Assembly (NCBI RefSeq): GCF_037026715.1
Contig: NZ_JBANCG010000003.1
Span: 124,001-188,000, forward strand
DNA: 64,000 bases
From: Breoghania sp037026715
Lineage (GTDB): Bacteria; Pseudomonadota; Alphaproteobacteria; Rhizobiales; Stappiaceae
Reading direction: 5' to 3'
Notes under the pieces: generated by a model
Told to the model about the DNA's origin: nothing
Database searches by the model: none
The model's input: only the letters and a program-made list of their open reading frames with translations
Position numbers and translations under genes: made by a program
Shown: positions 16,034 to 25,223 of the stretch, one piece after another
Layout: each line of letters starts with the position of its first letter
How positions within the stretch are numbered: the stretch's first letter is position 1

Positions 16034-19000
16034 CGCTTGTCTCCGCGTCCTCGCGTTCTGCCCGTTCAAGCCGCGCTTTCAGTTCCGGCGCTATGATCGC
16101 GGTTGCCTGCGGGCCGGTCAGGTAGCCGTGCAGCGACGACACGTCGATGATGTCGAGCCCGTCCGCGTAAGGCGTCCAGCTCTGCGGCGAGAGCCCGCTC
16201 GTCCCATGGTCGAGGGCCGCCCGGAAATGGGTGAGCCGGCCGGAAAACCGGTCATGATGATGGCCGCGCACCAGCCGGTTGTTGGTCGAAACCACGCGCA
16301 TTACCCCATCGAGCGCCTCGTCCGGCAACTGCCCGAGCGGGCTTTCGCTCGCTTTCAGAAAATCCATCACGGCCGGGCGTGTCAGCGCGAGGCCGTTCGC
16401 CACAAGCTGATCCGGATCGTGGCCGGCGATGGCGAGCAGCGCCTTCAGTTCCGCCCCCGGCCCCGGATCGGGTTCGTCGCGCCAGCAGTCGCACGGATAG
16501 GCATCGAGAAGGGCGACGACGCCCAGCCGCGCGCCGCGCCGTTGCAGGCTTGCCGCCACGGCCTGCGCGAGAATGCCGCCGACGGACCAGCCGGCGATGT
16601 GGATCGGCCCGGCGGGCGCGTGTTGCAGGATCTGATCGGCATAGTCCTGCGCCATGGCGGCGAGGCTCACCGGCGCCGGGCAATCGGGCGAAAGCGCACG
16701 CGCCTGAAGCGCCAGAACCGGACGGCCGAGCGCGCGGGCGAGCCCGCCATAACACCACGAGATGCCGCCGGCCGGATGGATGACGAAGACGGGCAGGCCG
16801 TCGCCCTCGGTGAGCCTGATCAGCGGTTCCAGTCCGCTCACCCGTTCCTCTGCGGCATCGATCACGGCGGCGAGCCTTGCCACGCTCGCATTGGCGAAAA
16901 GCGCGCCGAGCCCCGGATCGCGGCCGAATTCCTCGCGGATGCGGCGCATCAGGTCCACCGCCAGCAGCGAGTGGCCGCCGAGCGCGAAGAAATCGCCATC
17001 GGCGGCCGGGGGCTCCTTCAGTTTCAGGACGTCGGCGAACAGCGTCGCGAGGCGTATTTCCGTCTCCGTCTCCGCCGCCCGGCCCTGAGCCGCCGCGATA
17101 TCGGGGGCGGGCAGGGCGGCGCGGTCAAGCTTGCCGTTCGCCGTCACCGGCAGGGCGTCGAGCGCGATGAAGGCCGCGGGCACCATGTAGTCGGGAACGA
17201 GTGCGGCGACATGGGCCGCGAGCCCGTCCTCGTCGTAGCTTTCGCCCGGCACCACATAGGCGAGGATGCGCGGGCCGAGGCCATTCTGGTCGCTCGCGAT
17301 AATGCCTGCCTGACGCACAAGGCCCGAGCCCGTCACCGCCGCCTCGATCTCGTCGAGCTCGATGCGCAGACCCCGGATCTTCACCTGGTGATCGATCCGG
17401 CCGAGGAACACGACCGCCCCGTCGTGCCGCCGGCGGGCAACGTCGCCGGTCTTGTAGAGCCGTTCGCCGGCCTGGTTCGGATTGTCGATGAAGCGTTCGG
17501 CGGTCAGGTCCGGCCGCCCGAGATAGCCGCGCGCAAGCTGGCGGCCGGCGAGATAGAGATCGCCGACGACGCCCGGCGGCACGGGCCGCATGCGCGCATC
17601 GAGCACATGAAGCGCGGTGTTCCACACCGGCCAGCCGATGGGCACGGGCCGAGAGGGATCATCGGGCGCCGCCGGCCAGTAGCTGACATCGACAGCGGCC
17701 TCCGTCGGTCCGTAGAGATTGTGCAATTCGCCAGAGATGGTCTTGTGGAACCGGTCGCGCAGGTCCGCCGTCAGTTCCTCGCCGGAGCAGAAGACACGCG
17801 CGATCTCAAGCCCCTTTGCCGACGGCTCCGCCAGGAACGCCCCCAGCATGGAGGGGACGAAATGGCAGGTGGTGATCCGCTCCGTGCGCAGGATTTCGGC
17901 AAGCGCGCGCGGGTCCTTGTGAGCGTCCGGCGGAGCGACGACCAAGGTTGCGCCGGAGAGGAACGCCAGGAAAAATTCCCAGACCGAGACGTCGAATGTC
18001 ATCGGCGTCTTCTGGAGGATGCGGTCGGCTGGGGAAAAGCGGTAGTGCGTTCGCATCCATTCCAGACGGTTGACGATGGCGCGGTGCTCGACCACGACGC
18101 CCTTCGGCTCGCCGGTGGAGCCCGACGTGTAGATCACGTAAGCCGGATTGTCGGGCGCCGCGTCTGCGGCATTGTCCGGCGCTGCCTCTGTTTCTTGAGG
18201 CCACTCCTCGGGTGGCAGGATCAGGGAGGCTGGCAACCCGGTATCGGCAAGCGCGAGCGTTGCCACGGGCCCAGCGGAGGCGAAGATGCGCTTGAGCCGT
18301 TCCGCCGGATGTGTCGTGTCGACAGGCATGTAGGCGGCACCGGAACGCAGGATCGCGATCAGCCCGACGATCAGCTCGACGGAGCGCGGCAGGGCGACGG
18401 CGACGATCTTCTCCGGACCCGCGCCGATCGCGCCCAGCTTGCAGGCGAGGGCCGCGGAGCGGGCGTCCAGTTCTGCGTAACTGATCGATGTGCCGGCAAA
18501 GGAAACGGCGACTGCCTCGGGCGTTTCGGCAAGACGGCGCTCGATGAGCTTCGTGAGCGTCGTCTCCTCGATGGTGTGGGCCGTGGCATTGAGGCGCTCG
18601 AGCCAGCGGGCTTCCGCCGTGCTCACCGTCGCCACCTCTGCGAGCCTTTCCGCATCCGCTGCCCTTATCAGGAAATCCTCGAGGCGCGGGGCATGGGCGG
18701 AGATGTCCGCCTCGTCGTAAAGCGCCGGGTTGGTCTCGATCTCCAGCCGCATGCGCCCGGTCGCCGGATCGCCGCGCAGCGAGATCGTCAGGTCTTCCAC
18801 CGGGCCGGTGCCGAGGATGACGAGTTCCGAGATGAGCCCGGCGAACTGCGGCGTCTCGTCGAAGGGCAGGATGTTGACGAGCGGTCCGTGCAAGCGTCGG
18901 CCGGTGCCGACGAGGCGCAGGTCGCGGGCGATCTGTTCGCCGCGATAGCGTCCGTGCCGCCGCCCCTTCATCATGCGCTTGGCCGCATCGTTCAGCACAT

Positions 19001-19943
19001 CGGCAAGCGGTGCGCCCTCGTCCAAGCGCAAGCGCAGCGGCAGCACGTTCATCACCATGGAGGCGGCGCGCGCGGCTTTCGTGCCGAAGCGGCCCATGTG
19101 AGGGACGCCGAGCACCACCTCGTCCGCCCCGATGTGGCGCGCGCAATAGGCGCCGATGAGCGCGGTCGCGGCATCGGGCCACGGCAGTTGCGCACGTTTC
19201 GACAGCCGCATCAGCGCATCGGGCAGCGCGCCATCGAGATCGCGCGACAGGCGATGGATGTGCGGCGAGGCGGCGACATTGGCGCCCGCGAGACTTGCAG
19301 CCTCGATGCCCGCCATCTCGTCCGCCCAGTAGGCGCGGTCCTTCGCATGGCGCTCTGACGCCCGATAGTCGGCATCTTCCTGCAGCACGGCGGAAAACGG
19401 GCTGAGCGGCGCGCCCGGTTCGCGCCCGGCCACGAGCGCGGAATAAAGATCGGCGATCCGGTCGCACAGCGTCATCGTACCGACGCCGTCGATGGCGATA
19501 TGGTGGATGCGCTGGTACCAGAAATGACGGTCCGGCCCGACCTTCGCGAGGACCTGGCGGGCAAGCGGATCGCGGGTCGGGTCCAGCGGGGTCGCCATGT
19601 CGGCCCGGGCGAGCGCGATCGCTGCGGCCTCCGGGGCCGGCTCAGCCGTCATGTCGAGGCACTCGAGGGCGGGCAGGCGGTTCGGATCGATCTCCAGCGT
19701 GTCGTCGCCCCTCTCGTCGGGCTGGATGCGGATCGCCAGCGTCTCCGCCTCGCGCTGGGCCTGCATCATCGCCTGTGCGAAGGCGGCGGCATCGAGCGGG
19801 CCATCGAGGATGATGAGATGGCCGGTATTGAAGGTCGGATTGTCCGCATCGATGCGCTGGGCGAACCACATGCCGCGCTGCGCCTCGGTGAGCGGATGGC
19901 GTGCCGACGCCTCGGGCTGCGCCGTCACTGCTGTCGCCGTCAT
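16026..19943 (-). CDS. entF: siderophore NRPS, C-A-T-TE, serine-activating
   Basis: A 1305-residue one-module nonribosomal peptide synthetase, close to the roughly 1290 residues of EntF. Order: condensation domain (HHIAIDG at 147-153), adenylation domain (YTSGSTGEPKG, NLYGPTEA, KIRGLRIELDEIE), carrier protein (FFALGGHSLLAVDL, Ser for phosphopantetheine) and C-terminal thioesterase (GWSVGG). In the A domain FDVSVWEFF and TTCHFVPSM supply Asp, Val, Trp and His of the serine code seen in EntF. It should join 2,3-dihydroxybenzoate from EntB to serine and release an oligomeric ester such as enterobactin or a shorter relative. No MbtH-like gene is found nearby. A 260-bp gap with a palindromic repeat separates it from entB upstream. 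Confidence 0.93.
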   Translation of the reverse strand: MTATAVTAQPEASARHPLTEAQRGMWFAQRIDADNPTFNTGHLIILDGPLDAAAFAQAMMQAQREAETLAIRIQPDERGDDTLEIDPNRLPALECLDMTAEPAPEAAAIALARADMATPLDPTRDPLARQVLAKVGPDRHFWYQRIHHIAIDGVGTMTLCDRIADLYSALVAGREPGAPLSPFSAVLQEDADYRASERHAKDRAYWADEMAGIEAASLAGANVAASPHIHRLSRDLDGALPDALMRLSKRAQLPWPDAATALIGAYCARHIGADEVVLGVPHMGRFGTKAARAASMVMNVLPLRLRLDEGAPLADVLNDAAKRMMKGRRHGRYRGEQIARDLRLVGTGRRLHGPLVNILPFDETPQFAGLISELVILGTGPVEDLTISLRGDPATGRMRLEIETNPALYDEADISAHAPRLEDFLIRAADAERLAEVATVSTAEARWLERLNATAHTIEETTLTKLIERRLAETPEAVAVSFAGTSISYAELDARSAALACKLGAIGAGPEKIVAVALPRSVELIVGLIAILRSGAAYMPVDTTHPAERLKRIFASAGPVATLALADTGLPASLILPPEEWPQETEAAPDNAADAAPDNPAYVIYTSGSTGEPKGVVVEHRAIVNRLEWMRTHYRFSPADRILQKTPMTFDVSVWEFFLAFLSGATLVVAPPDAHKDPRALAEILRTERITTCHFVPSMLGAFLAEPSAKGLEIARVFCSGEELTADLRDRFHKTISGELHNLYGPTEAAVDVSYWPAAPDDPSRPVPIGWPVWNTALHVLDARMRPVPPGVVGDLYLAGRQLARGYLGRPDLTAERFIDNPNQAGERLYKTGDVARRRHDGAVVFLGRIDHQVKIRGLRIELDEIEAAVTGSGLVRQAGIIASDQNGLGPRILAYVVPGESYDEDGLAAHVAALVPDYMVPAAFIALDALPVTANGKLDRAALPAPDIAAAQGRAAETETEIRLATLFADVLKLKEPPAADGDFFALGGHSLLAVDLMRRIREEFGRDPGLGALFANASVARLAAVIDAAEERVSGLEPLIRLTEGDGLPVFVIHPAGGISWCYGGLARALGRPVLALQARALSPDCPAPVSLAAMAQDYADQILQHAPAGPIHIAGWSVGGILAQAVAASLQRRGARLGVVALLDAYPCDCWRDEPDPGPGAELKALLAIAGHDPDQLVANGLALTRPAVMDFLKASESPLGQLPDEALDGVMRVVSTNNRLVRGHHHDRFSGRLTHFRAALDHGTSGLSPQSWTPYADGLDIIDVSSLHGYLTGPQATAIIAPELKARLERAEREDAETSDA

Positions 19944-20037
19944 GGTTTCGGGCCTCTCCCTCGTGAGCCTCGATCAGGTAGTCGATGTGCCGCGCGCCTC
20001 CGGTTCGGCGCGTAAGATGGGGCTCGGAATTTGAAGC

Positions 20038-20144
20038 TTGTCACTTCCGCGAAGGCGGGAATCCAGAAACCACTGGGTCGGGTTTCTGTGCCGGGAGCCT
20101 CCGACCGCACGGGATACTGGATCCCCGCCTTCGCGGGGATGACA
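20038..20144. repeat. palindromic repeat family C inside the ent operon
   Basis: Two hairpins (TTCCGCGAAGGCGGGAA and ATCCCCGCCTTCGCGGGGAT) with a 55-bp spacer that itself has complementary ends. It is a REP-like intergenic element in the 260-bp gap between entB and entF and could modulate transcript stability or partial termination. Confidence 0.75.
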
Positions 20145-20203
20145 ACCGAGCGTGGTGCCGGCGTCGTGCCCATCCCCTGCGGATGCTACCTCGACGCATC
20201 CCC

Positions 20204-21097
20204 TCAGGCCGCCATCTTCGGCAGTCGCCGTTCCACCGCGGCCCACCAGCTCGAAAGCGTCGGATCTTGCGCGAATTCGGCGAAGTCGAGATCGAGCCCC
20301 AGGTCGCGCCAGCCGGTCACCAGCGTCATCGCGCGCATGGAATCGAGCCCGAGGTCGATCAGGTTGTCGTCGTCCGCGATTTCGTCAGGATCCTCGTGGA
20401 TCATCGCGGCGATGTCGGCGCGCATGCGCTCCCGCGTCAGCACGTCACCGAGAGCGGGGGCAGCGCCCAGCGCCGCCAGCATCGCCTCCGTTGTCATCGC
20501 CACGCCGCAGCGCCCGGCGACCCAGCGCAGTGCCATGTCATGCTCGGCGCGCGAGAAATCGGCCATCGCGTCGGCGACGACGAAGGTCTCGAAATCGCGC
20601 TGGAAGGCTTCCGACGCCGTCATCAGGCAGCCGATATGGGCGTAGATGCCGGTGACGATCAGCTGGTCGCGGCCGCGCACCCGCATCAACGGCTCGAGGT
20701 TCGAGCGCTGGAAGGCGGAATAACGGTGTTTCACCAGCACGCGCTCGCCGGCCTTGGGGCGAAGCTCGTCGATGATCGCCGTCTCGCCGGGATCGTTCGA
20801 CATGCCCGGACCCCACAAGTCGGCCTGCAGGCCACGGTCGCGGCGATCCTGATCGCCGGTCTGGGCGGTGTAAAAGACGGGTATCTCGAGCGCGCGGGCG
20901 TGCTCGATCAGCCGCGCCATGTTGGCGATGGCGGGTGCGATAGGTGCCTCGCTGCGGTCGAAGGCGCGCACGAAATAGGTCTGCATGTCGTGGACGAGCA
21001 GCGCCGCACGCCCCGGCTCCACCCGCCACGGTCCACGCGGCTCGGGTATATCGCCCGCCGCGGGCAGTTCATAGCTTGCGATCCTGGGAAGACCCAT
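20204..21097 (-). CDS. entB: isochorismatase with aryl carrier domain
   Basis: A 297-residue bifunctional protein. The isochorismatase domain (to about 210) shows RAALLVHDMQTYFV with the catalytic Asp, KHRYSAF with the conserved Lys, and YAHIGCLMTA with the hydrophobic active-site turn. The C-terminal aryl carrier domain carries LIDLGLDSMRAMTL, whose Ser takes the phosphopantetheine arm. It converts isochorismate to 2,3-dihydro-DHB and then holds the DHB acyl group for the NRPS. It starts 4 bp after the entE stop, indicating tight coupling. The open frame continues upstream into entE, but MGLPRI at 21097 is the family start. No phosphopantetheinyl transferase gene is in the window. Confidence 0.92.
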   Translation of the reverse strand: MGLPRIASYELPAAGDIPEPRGPWRVEPGRAALLVHDMQTYFVRAFDRSEAPIAPAIANMARLIEHARALEIPVFYTAQTGDQDRRDRGLQADLWGPGMSNDPGETAIIDELRPKAGERVLVKHRYSAFQRSNLEPLMRVRGRDQLIVTGIYAHIGCLMTASEAFQRDFETFVVADAMADFSRAEHDMALRWVAGRCGVAMTTEAMLAALGAAPALGDVLTRERMRADIAAMIHEDPDEIADDDNLIDLGLDSMRAMTLVTGWRDLGLDLDFAEFAQDPTLSSWWAAVERRLPKMAA

Positions 21098-21101
21098 CGG
21101 T

Positions 21102-22739
21102 TCAAACTCCCTGCTTGTCACGTTGTGCTTCCAGGAACTCCGCCCGCAGCCGGGCGCGCAGTTCCTTGCGGCTGACCTTGCCGACCGCCGTCGTCTCGAA
21201 ACGCTCGACGAACACGATCTGGTCGGGAACCTTGAAGTCGGCGAGCCCCCGGGTGCGCATGAAGGCCTTGATCGCGGCGCTTCTCGGCTTTTCGCCGCGT
21301 GGGATAATGAAGGCGCAACTGCGCTCGCCGAGATAATCGTCGGGAATGGAGACGACGGCCGCGTCGAAGACGTTCTCGTGGGCGAGAAGATGGTCCTCGA
21401 TCTCTTCGGCCGAAATCTTCTCGCCGGCGCGGTTGATGTGATCGCCGGCGCGCCCCTGCACGACGAGATTGCCGTCGGCCCGGCGCACCACGATGTCGCC
21501 GGTGCGGTAGTAGCCATCGGGGGTGAAGGCGCGCTGGTTGGCGGCCGGCGCGTTGTGATAGCCGCGAATGGTGTAGGGCCCGCGCGTCAAGAGATGCCCG
21601 GGCGTGCCATCGGGGGCGGGGACGCCGCGATCGTCCAGCACCAGCACCTCGTCGTCGGGGCTGATGGGTCGGCCTTGCGTCTCCACGATCACCTCTTCCG
21701 GATCGTCGAGCCGGGTGTAATTGACGAGCCCTTCGGCCATGCCGAAGACCTGCTGGAGCGTGCAGCCGAGCACCGGCCTGATGCGCCGCGCGATCTCGGG
21801 CATCAGCTTCGCCCCGCCAACATGCAGCACCTGCAACGATGAGAGGTCGCAAGCCGTCGCCTCCGCCGCCTGGAGCCACAGGAGCGCCAGCGGCGGCACG
21901 AGGCCCGTCACCGTCACGCCCTCGCGCTCGATCAGCGGAAAGGCGCGCTCTGGCGAGGGCGAGGGGCTCATGACGACGCGCGCACCGACGTAAAGTGCGC
22001 CGAAGAAGCCGGGCGAACTCATGGGGAAATTGTGCGCGGCCGGCAGAGCCACCATCAGCACGTTCGCCTCGTCAAGACCGCAGATCTCTGCGCTCGCGCG
22101 GAAGGAATAGATATAGTCGTCATGCGTGCGCGGGATGAGCTTCGAAAGCCCCGTCGTGCCGCCGGAAATCTGCATGAAGGCGACATCGGAAGACGCGGCA
22201 TCCTCCGCTGGCAAGAGGTCCGGGGCGGCCTTGAAGCCATCAAGGGCAACGAATTCCTCCGCCGCGCCGACGACGACCACGTGGCGCAATGCCGGCACCT
22301 CGGCCTGCACGGCTCGTGCAAGGGCGCGGTAGTCGAACGCGTCCCAGCGGTCCTTGATGACGTAGGCGGCGGCTTCCGCCGTTTGTGCGAAGTGGCGGAT
22401 CTCCGTCAGCCGGTGGGCGGGCAGGGCGAAGACGGGGATGAGCCTTGCGCGAAAGAGCCCGAAGACGACCGACAGGAATTCCGCGATGTTGGGAAGCTGG
22501 ACCACGACGCGGTCGCCGGGTTGAAGGCCCAGAGCGAGGAAGCCCGCCGCGATTGTTTCGGCGCGCGCCCGGAGCTCGCCATAGCTCCAGCGCGTGTACT
22601 CGTCGACAACCGCGATACGGTCAGGATGCATCGCGGCGCGGCGGTTCAGAAACGACGTGAACGTCTCGCCGGTCCAATAGCCCTTCTCGCGGTAGCGGCG
22701 GGCGAACTCCTCCGGCCAGATCTGCGTCGCGGGGGTCAT
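21102..22739 (-). CDS. entE: 2,3-dihydroxybenzoate-AMP ligase
   Basis: A 545-residue stand-alone adenylation enzyme (EntE/DhbE). Motifs include the AMP-binding loop ISGGTTGLSKLIPRTH, the FPLIEREGVT and HVGGAKL substrate-pocket segments, QQVFGMAEGLVNYTR, YRTGDIV and the catalytic-Lys region GKVSRKELR near the end. It activates 2,3-dihydroxybenzoate with ATP and loads it on the EntB carrier domain. The ATG at 22739 overlaps the entC stop in an ATGA arrangement, so the longer open frame is not the true start. Confidence 0.92.
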   Translation of the reverse strand: MTPATQIWPEEFARRYREKGYWTGETFTSFLNRRAAMHPDRIAVVDEYTRWSYGELRARAETIAAGFLALGLQPGDRVVVQLPNIAEFLSVVFGLFRARLIPVFALPAHRLTEIRHFAQTAEAAAYVIKDRWDAFDYRALARAVQAEVPALRHVVVVGAAEEFVALDGFKAAPDLLPAEDAASSDVAFMQISGGTTGLSKLIPRTHDDYIYSFRASAEICGLDEANVLMVALPAAHNFPMSSPGFFGALYVGARVVMSPSPSPERAFPLIEREGVTVTGLVPPLALLWLQAAEATACDLSSLQVLHVGGAKLMPEIARRIRPVLGCTLQQVFGMAEGLVNYTRLDDPEEVIVETQGRPISPDDEVLVLDDRGVPAPDGTPGHLLTRGPYTIRGYHNAPAANQRAFTPDGYYRTGDIVVRRADGNLVVQGRAGDHINRAGEKISAEEIEDHLLAHENVFDAAVVSIPDDYLGERSCAFIIPRGEKPRSAAIKAFMRTRGLADFKVPDQIVFVERFETTAVGKVSRKELRARLRAEFLEAQRDKQGV

Positions 22740-23971
22740 ATCGCCATGTCTCCCTCTCCGCGTCCCGGTTCCGCGATGCCGAGCGCGGCGAGCATCGCCT
22801 TGAATTTTACCGATGTCTCGTTGGTTTCCGAGGCCGGATCGGAACCAGGCACGATGCCGGCGCCCGCATAGAGCCGGGCCGTGCGGCCGGAGATTTCCGC
22901 GCAGCGGATGGAGACCGACCAGCGCCCATCGCCGGCCGCGTTGCACCACCCCACGGCGCCTGCGTAGAAGTCGCGGTCGTAGCCCTCCAGCCTGTCTATG
23001 GCGGCAGCCGCCTTCGCGCGCGGTTCCCCGCAGACGGCGGGCGTGGGGTGAAGGGCGGCGACGATATCGGCCGACGAGATCGCCGCGTCCTTCAGCCGGC
23101 CCTCGATGCGCGTGCCCAGGTGCCAGAGGCTTGCGGTCGCACGCAAACACGTGCCTTCCGGGGTTGAAAGATCGCGGCAGAAGGGCGCGAGCGTATCGAG
23201 GATCGCCTCCACCACCAGCGCATGCTCGCGGTGGTCCTTGTCGGACGCCATCAACGCCTTCGCCGAGGCCTCGTCGTCGCCCGTGTCGGCACGTCGCGGA
23301 GCGGAGCCGGCGAGCGGGTGGGAAAGGACGCGCAGGCCCCGCTTTTCGACCAGCAGCTCCGGCGTCGCGCCGATCAGCGTACGCGATGCGCCATTACGCT
23401 CGGGCAGGGGCGTTGCGAAGGTGGTGATGCTGGTGTCGCCGGCAAGGCGCGCGAACAGGGCGCGCAGGTCGAAGGAATGCTCCGCGGCGACAACGAGGCT
23501 GCGTGACAGCACGATCTTGCGCAAGGCCCCGGCGGAGGAGGCGATGACCTCCAGTCCGGCATCGACCGAACGGGCATAGCCGTCGGCATCCGGTTCGCCG
23601 GCGATCACGCACCGGCCGGCGGATTGGGGAGCCCGATCGCGCACCGCGGAGAGTTCCAGCACGTCGTGCGGATCGAAACGGCCCTGGATGCGCATTACCT
23701 GGCGCGGCTGGACGAGATGGGCGCTCGCCTCACGGGCAAACGGCACGGCGCCGAGCAGCAGGTCGGGTCCTTCGGCCTGTTCCTCGAAGAAGCGGGCCGT
23801 GCGCGCGCCCAGCGTCTCCAGCGGCCCCTGCGGGAGCACCGCGCGTTCGCCGTGGCCGATCACCGTCTCGGTGGTTCCCACGAGCGCGAAGGGCAGGGGG
23901 TGGCCCGGCGCATCGGCGGGCGTTGCGTCGTTGAAACCGCGCCAGAAGGGTTGGGTTGCCATGGTCGTCAT
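22736..23971 (-). CDS. entC: isochorismate synthase
   Basis: A 411-residue chorismate-using enzyme of the MenF/EntC/DhbC type. The C-terminal half has KIVLSRSL, ATPELLV, SHPLAGSAPR, the DKDHREHALVV helix, HPTPAVCGEPR and AGAGIVPGSDP(A)SE, the conserved acidic and Mg-binding stretches of the family. It opens the DHB branch by converting chorismate to isochorismate. The first ATG (23971) sits beside GCGGGA; a second ATG at 23962 is equally usable. It lies 65 bp after the beta-propeller gene in the same direction, so it probably shares the iron-regulated transcript from 26.4 kb. Confidence 0.92.
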   Translation of the reverse strand: MTTMATQPFWRGFNDATPADAPGHPLPFALVGTTETVIGHGERAVLPQGPLETLGARTARFFEEQAEGPDLLLGAVPFAREASAHLVQPRQVMRIQGRFDPHDVLELSAVRDRAPQSAGRCVIAGEPDADGYARSVDAGLEVIASSAGALRKIVLSRSLVVAAEHSFDLRALFARLAGDTSITTFATPLPERNGASRTLIGATPELLVEKRGLRVLSHPLAGSAPRRADTGDDEASAKALMASDKDHREHALVVEAILDTLAPFCRDLSTPEGTCLRATASLWHLGTRIEGRLKDAAISSADIVAALHPTPAVCGEPRAKAAAAIDRLEGYDRDFYAGAVGWCNAAGDGRWSVSIRCAEISGRTARLYAGAGIVPGSDPASETNETSVKFKAMLAALGIAEPGRGEGDMAI

Positions 23972-24036
23972 TCCCGCATCTTGAAACGACGACCGCGGGC
24001 GGCGTCCCTTGAGGACCCACCCACGGTGTCGGGGCC

Positions 24037-25170
24037 TCAGGGTCGGATGAGCGAAACCGTGTCGCCGTTGGGATCTTCCACCGGCGGAGCGTCGCGCGGG
24101 CGCGGCGTCGTCTTGTTGGTGACGTAGACGCGGCCGGATTTGCGGTCGACGGCGACGGTGTTGGGCGCGCTGCCGGTCTCAAGGCTGGCGAGAACCTTCA
24201 GCGTTTCCGCATCGATGACGCTCACCGTTCCCGCGCCGCGATTGGCGACGTAGATGTGGCTATCGTCGAAATTGACGCCGAGCGCGCCGTCACCCGTCTT
24301 CACCGTGTCGAGGAGCTTGCCGTTGTCGGCATCGAGCACGGTCATCGTGCCGGACTTCTGGTTGGTGACGTAGAGCCGGCCGCGCTTCGCGTCATAGGCG
24401 ACGTTGGTCGGGAATTCGCCTCCGGAGGCGTAGCGCGCCGCAACCGCGCCCGTTTCCGTGTCGAGTGCGATCACCTCGTTCGAATAGAGAAGCGTGGTGA
24501 AGAGCCGGTGGTTCGCCGGGTCGAGCGCCAGCCCAGTCGCGCCGGGATCGAGATCGTCGAAGGTCGTTACCAGCGTGTTGGCCGCGCCGTCGATCACCCA
24601 GATCGCGCTCTTGTCCTCCTTGCGGCCGACGACCGTCGCGTAGATCCGGTTCGATGCCTCATCGACCGCGATCTCGCGCAGGTGCGCCTTGTTGCCGGTG
24701 GCGATCGGCTTGATCAGTTCGCCGGCTTTCGCGTCCACCGCCGCGACCGCGCCAAGCCGCGTGCCGGTGGCATAGAGCGTGTTTGTCTTCGTGTTGAGCG
24801 TGATGCCGAAGGCCGGTACCTCGGCCATGTCGATCGTGCTCGTGATCTCCAGTGTTTCAGGATCGAGCACGAGGATCTTCGAGTTGTGCTTGCCGCGCTC
24901 GCCGGCGGTGGCGACATAGACCGGGCCGTCCGGGGCGACGGTGAGTTCGTAGACGTTGGTCCCGGCGGGCACGGTCTTGACCACAGCGGGGGCCGCGTCG
25001 GCGGCGGAGGCCAGCAATGCCAGCGCGCCGACGAGGGCAAGCGGGCGGAGGACGTCCTTCAGAATGCCGAGCCCCGGATTGCCGCCCTCGGCGTCGGGGC
25101 CGGCTGCGTTCGGGGCCGTTGCCATCGTCGTGGACGGCGGGGGCGTGTCGGCGGAAAGTGGCGTCCGCAT
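24037..25170 (-). CDS. YncE-like beta-propeller protein, 40-residue repeats
   Basis: A 377-residue protein made of about seven YVTN-type blades (recurring patterns such as NRIYATVVG, GRLYVTNQKSGTM, SHIYVANRGAGTVSV and GRVYVTNKT). It has an atypical N-terminus: roughly 40 polar residues precede a hydrophobic signal or anchor (PLALVGALALLASAADA), yet the ATG at 25170 has an excellent AGGAG site, so the extension seems real. It should act in the periplasm or at its membrane face. E. coli YncE is iron-regulated, but its role is unresolved. The gene sits between the siderophore-binding protein and entC in one direction, which suggests a role in siderophore handling or sensing; this is inference. 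Confidence 0.85.
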   Translation of the reverse strand: MRTPLSADTPPPSTTMATAPNAAGPDAEGGNPGLGILKDVLRPLALVGALALLASAADAAPAVVKTVPAGTNVYELTVAPDGPVYVATAGERGKHNSKILVLDPETLEITSTIDMAEVPAFGITLNTKTNTLYATGTRLGAVAAVDAKAGELIKPIATGNKAHLREIAVDEASNRIYATVVGRKEDKSAIWVIDGAANTLVTTFDDLDPGATGLALDPANHRLFTTLLYSNEVIALDTETGAVAARYASGGEFPTNVAYDAKRGRLYVTNQKSGTMTVLDADNGKLLDTVKTGDGALGVNFDDSHIYVANRGAGTVSVIDAETLKVLASLETGSAPNTVAVDRKSGRVYVTNKTTPRPRDAPPVEDPNGDTVSLIRP

Positions 25171-25223
25171 CGGGTACTCCTGTCAGATATCACGGGCGGC
25201 GGCGCGGTTCGGGAGGGCTTGCG

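Noticed and set aside
15579..19358. Very long open frame on the plus strand opposite entF
   Set aside because: Its product is rich in Arg, His, Gly and Asp without any domain, and it mirrors a convincing NRPS on the other strand; a codon-bias shadow of GC-rich DNA.
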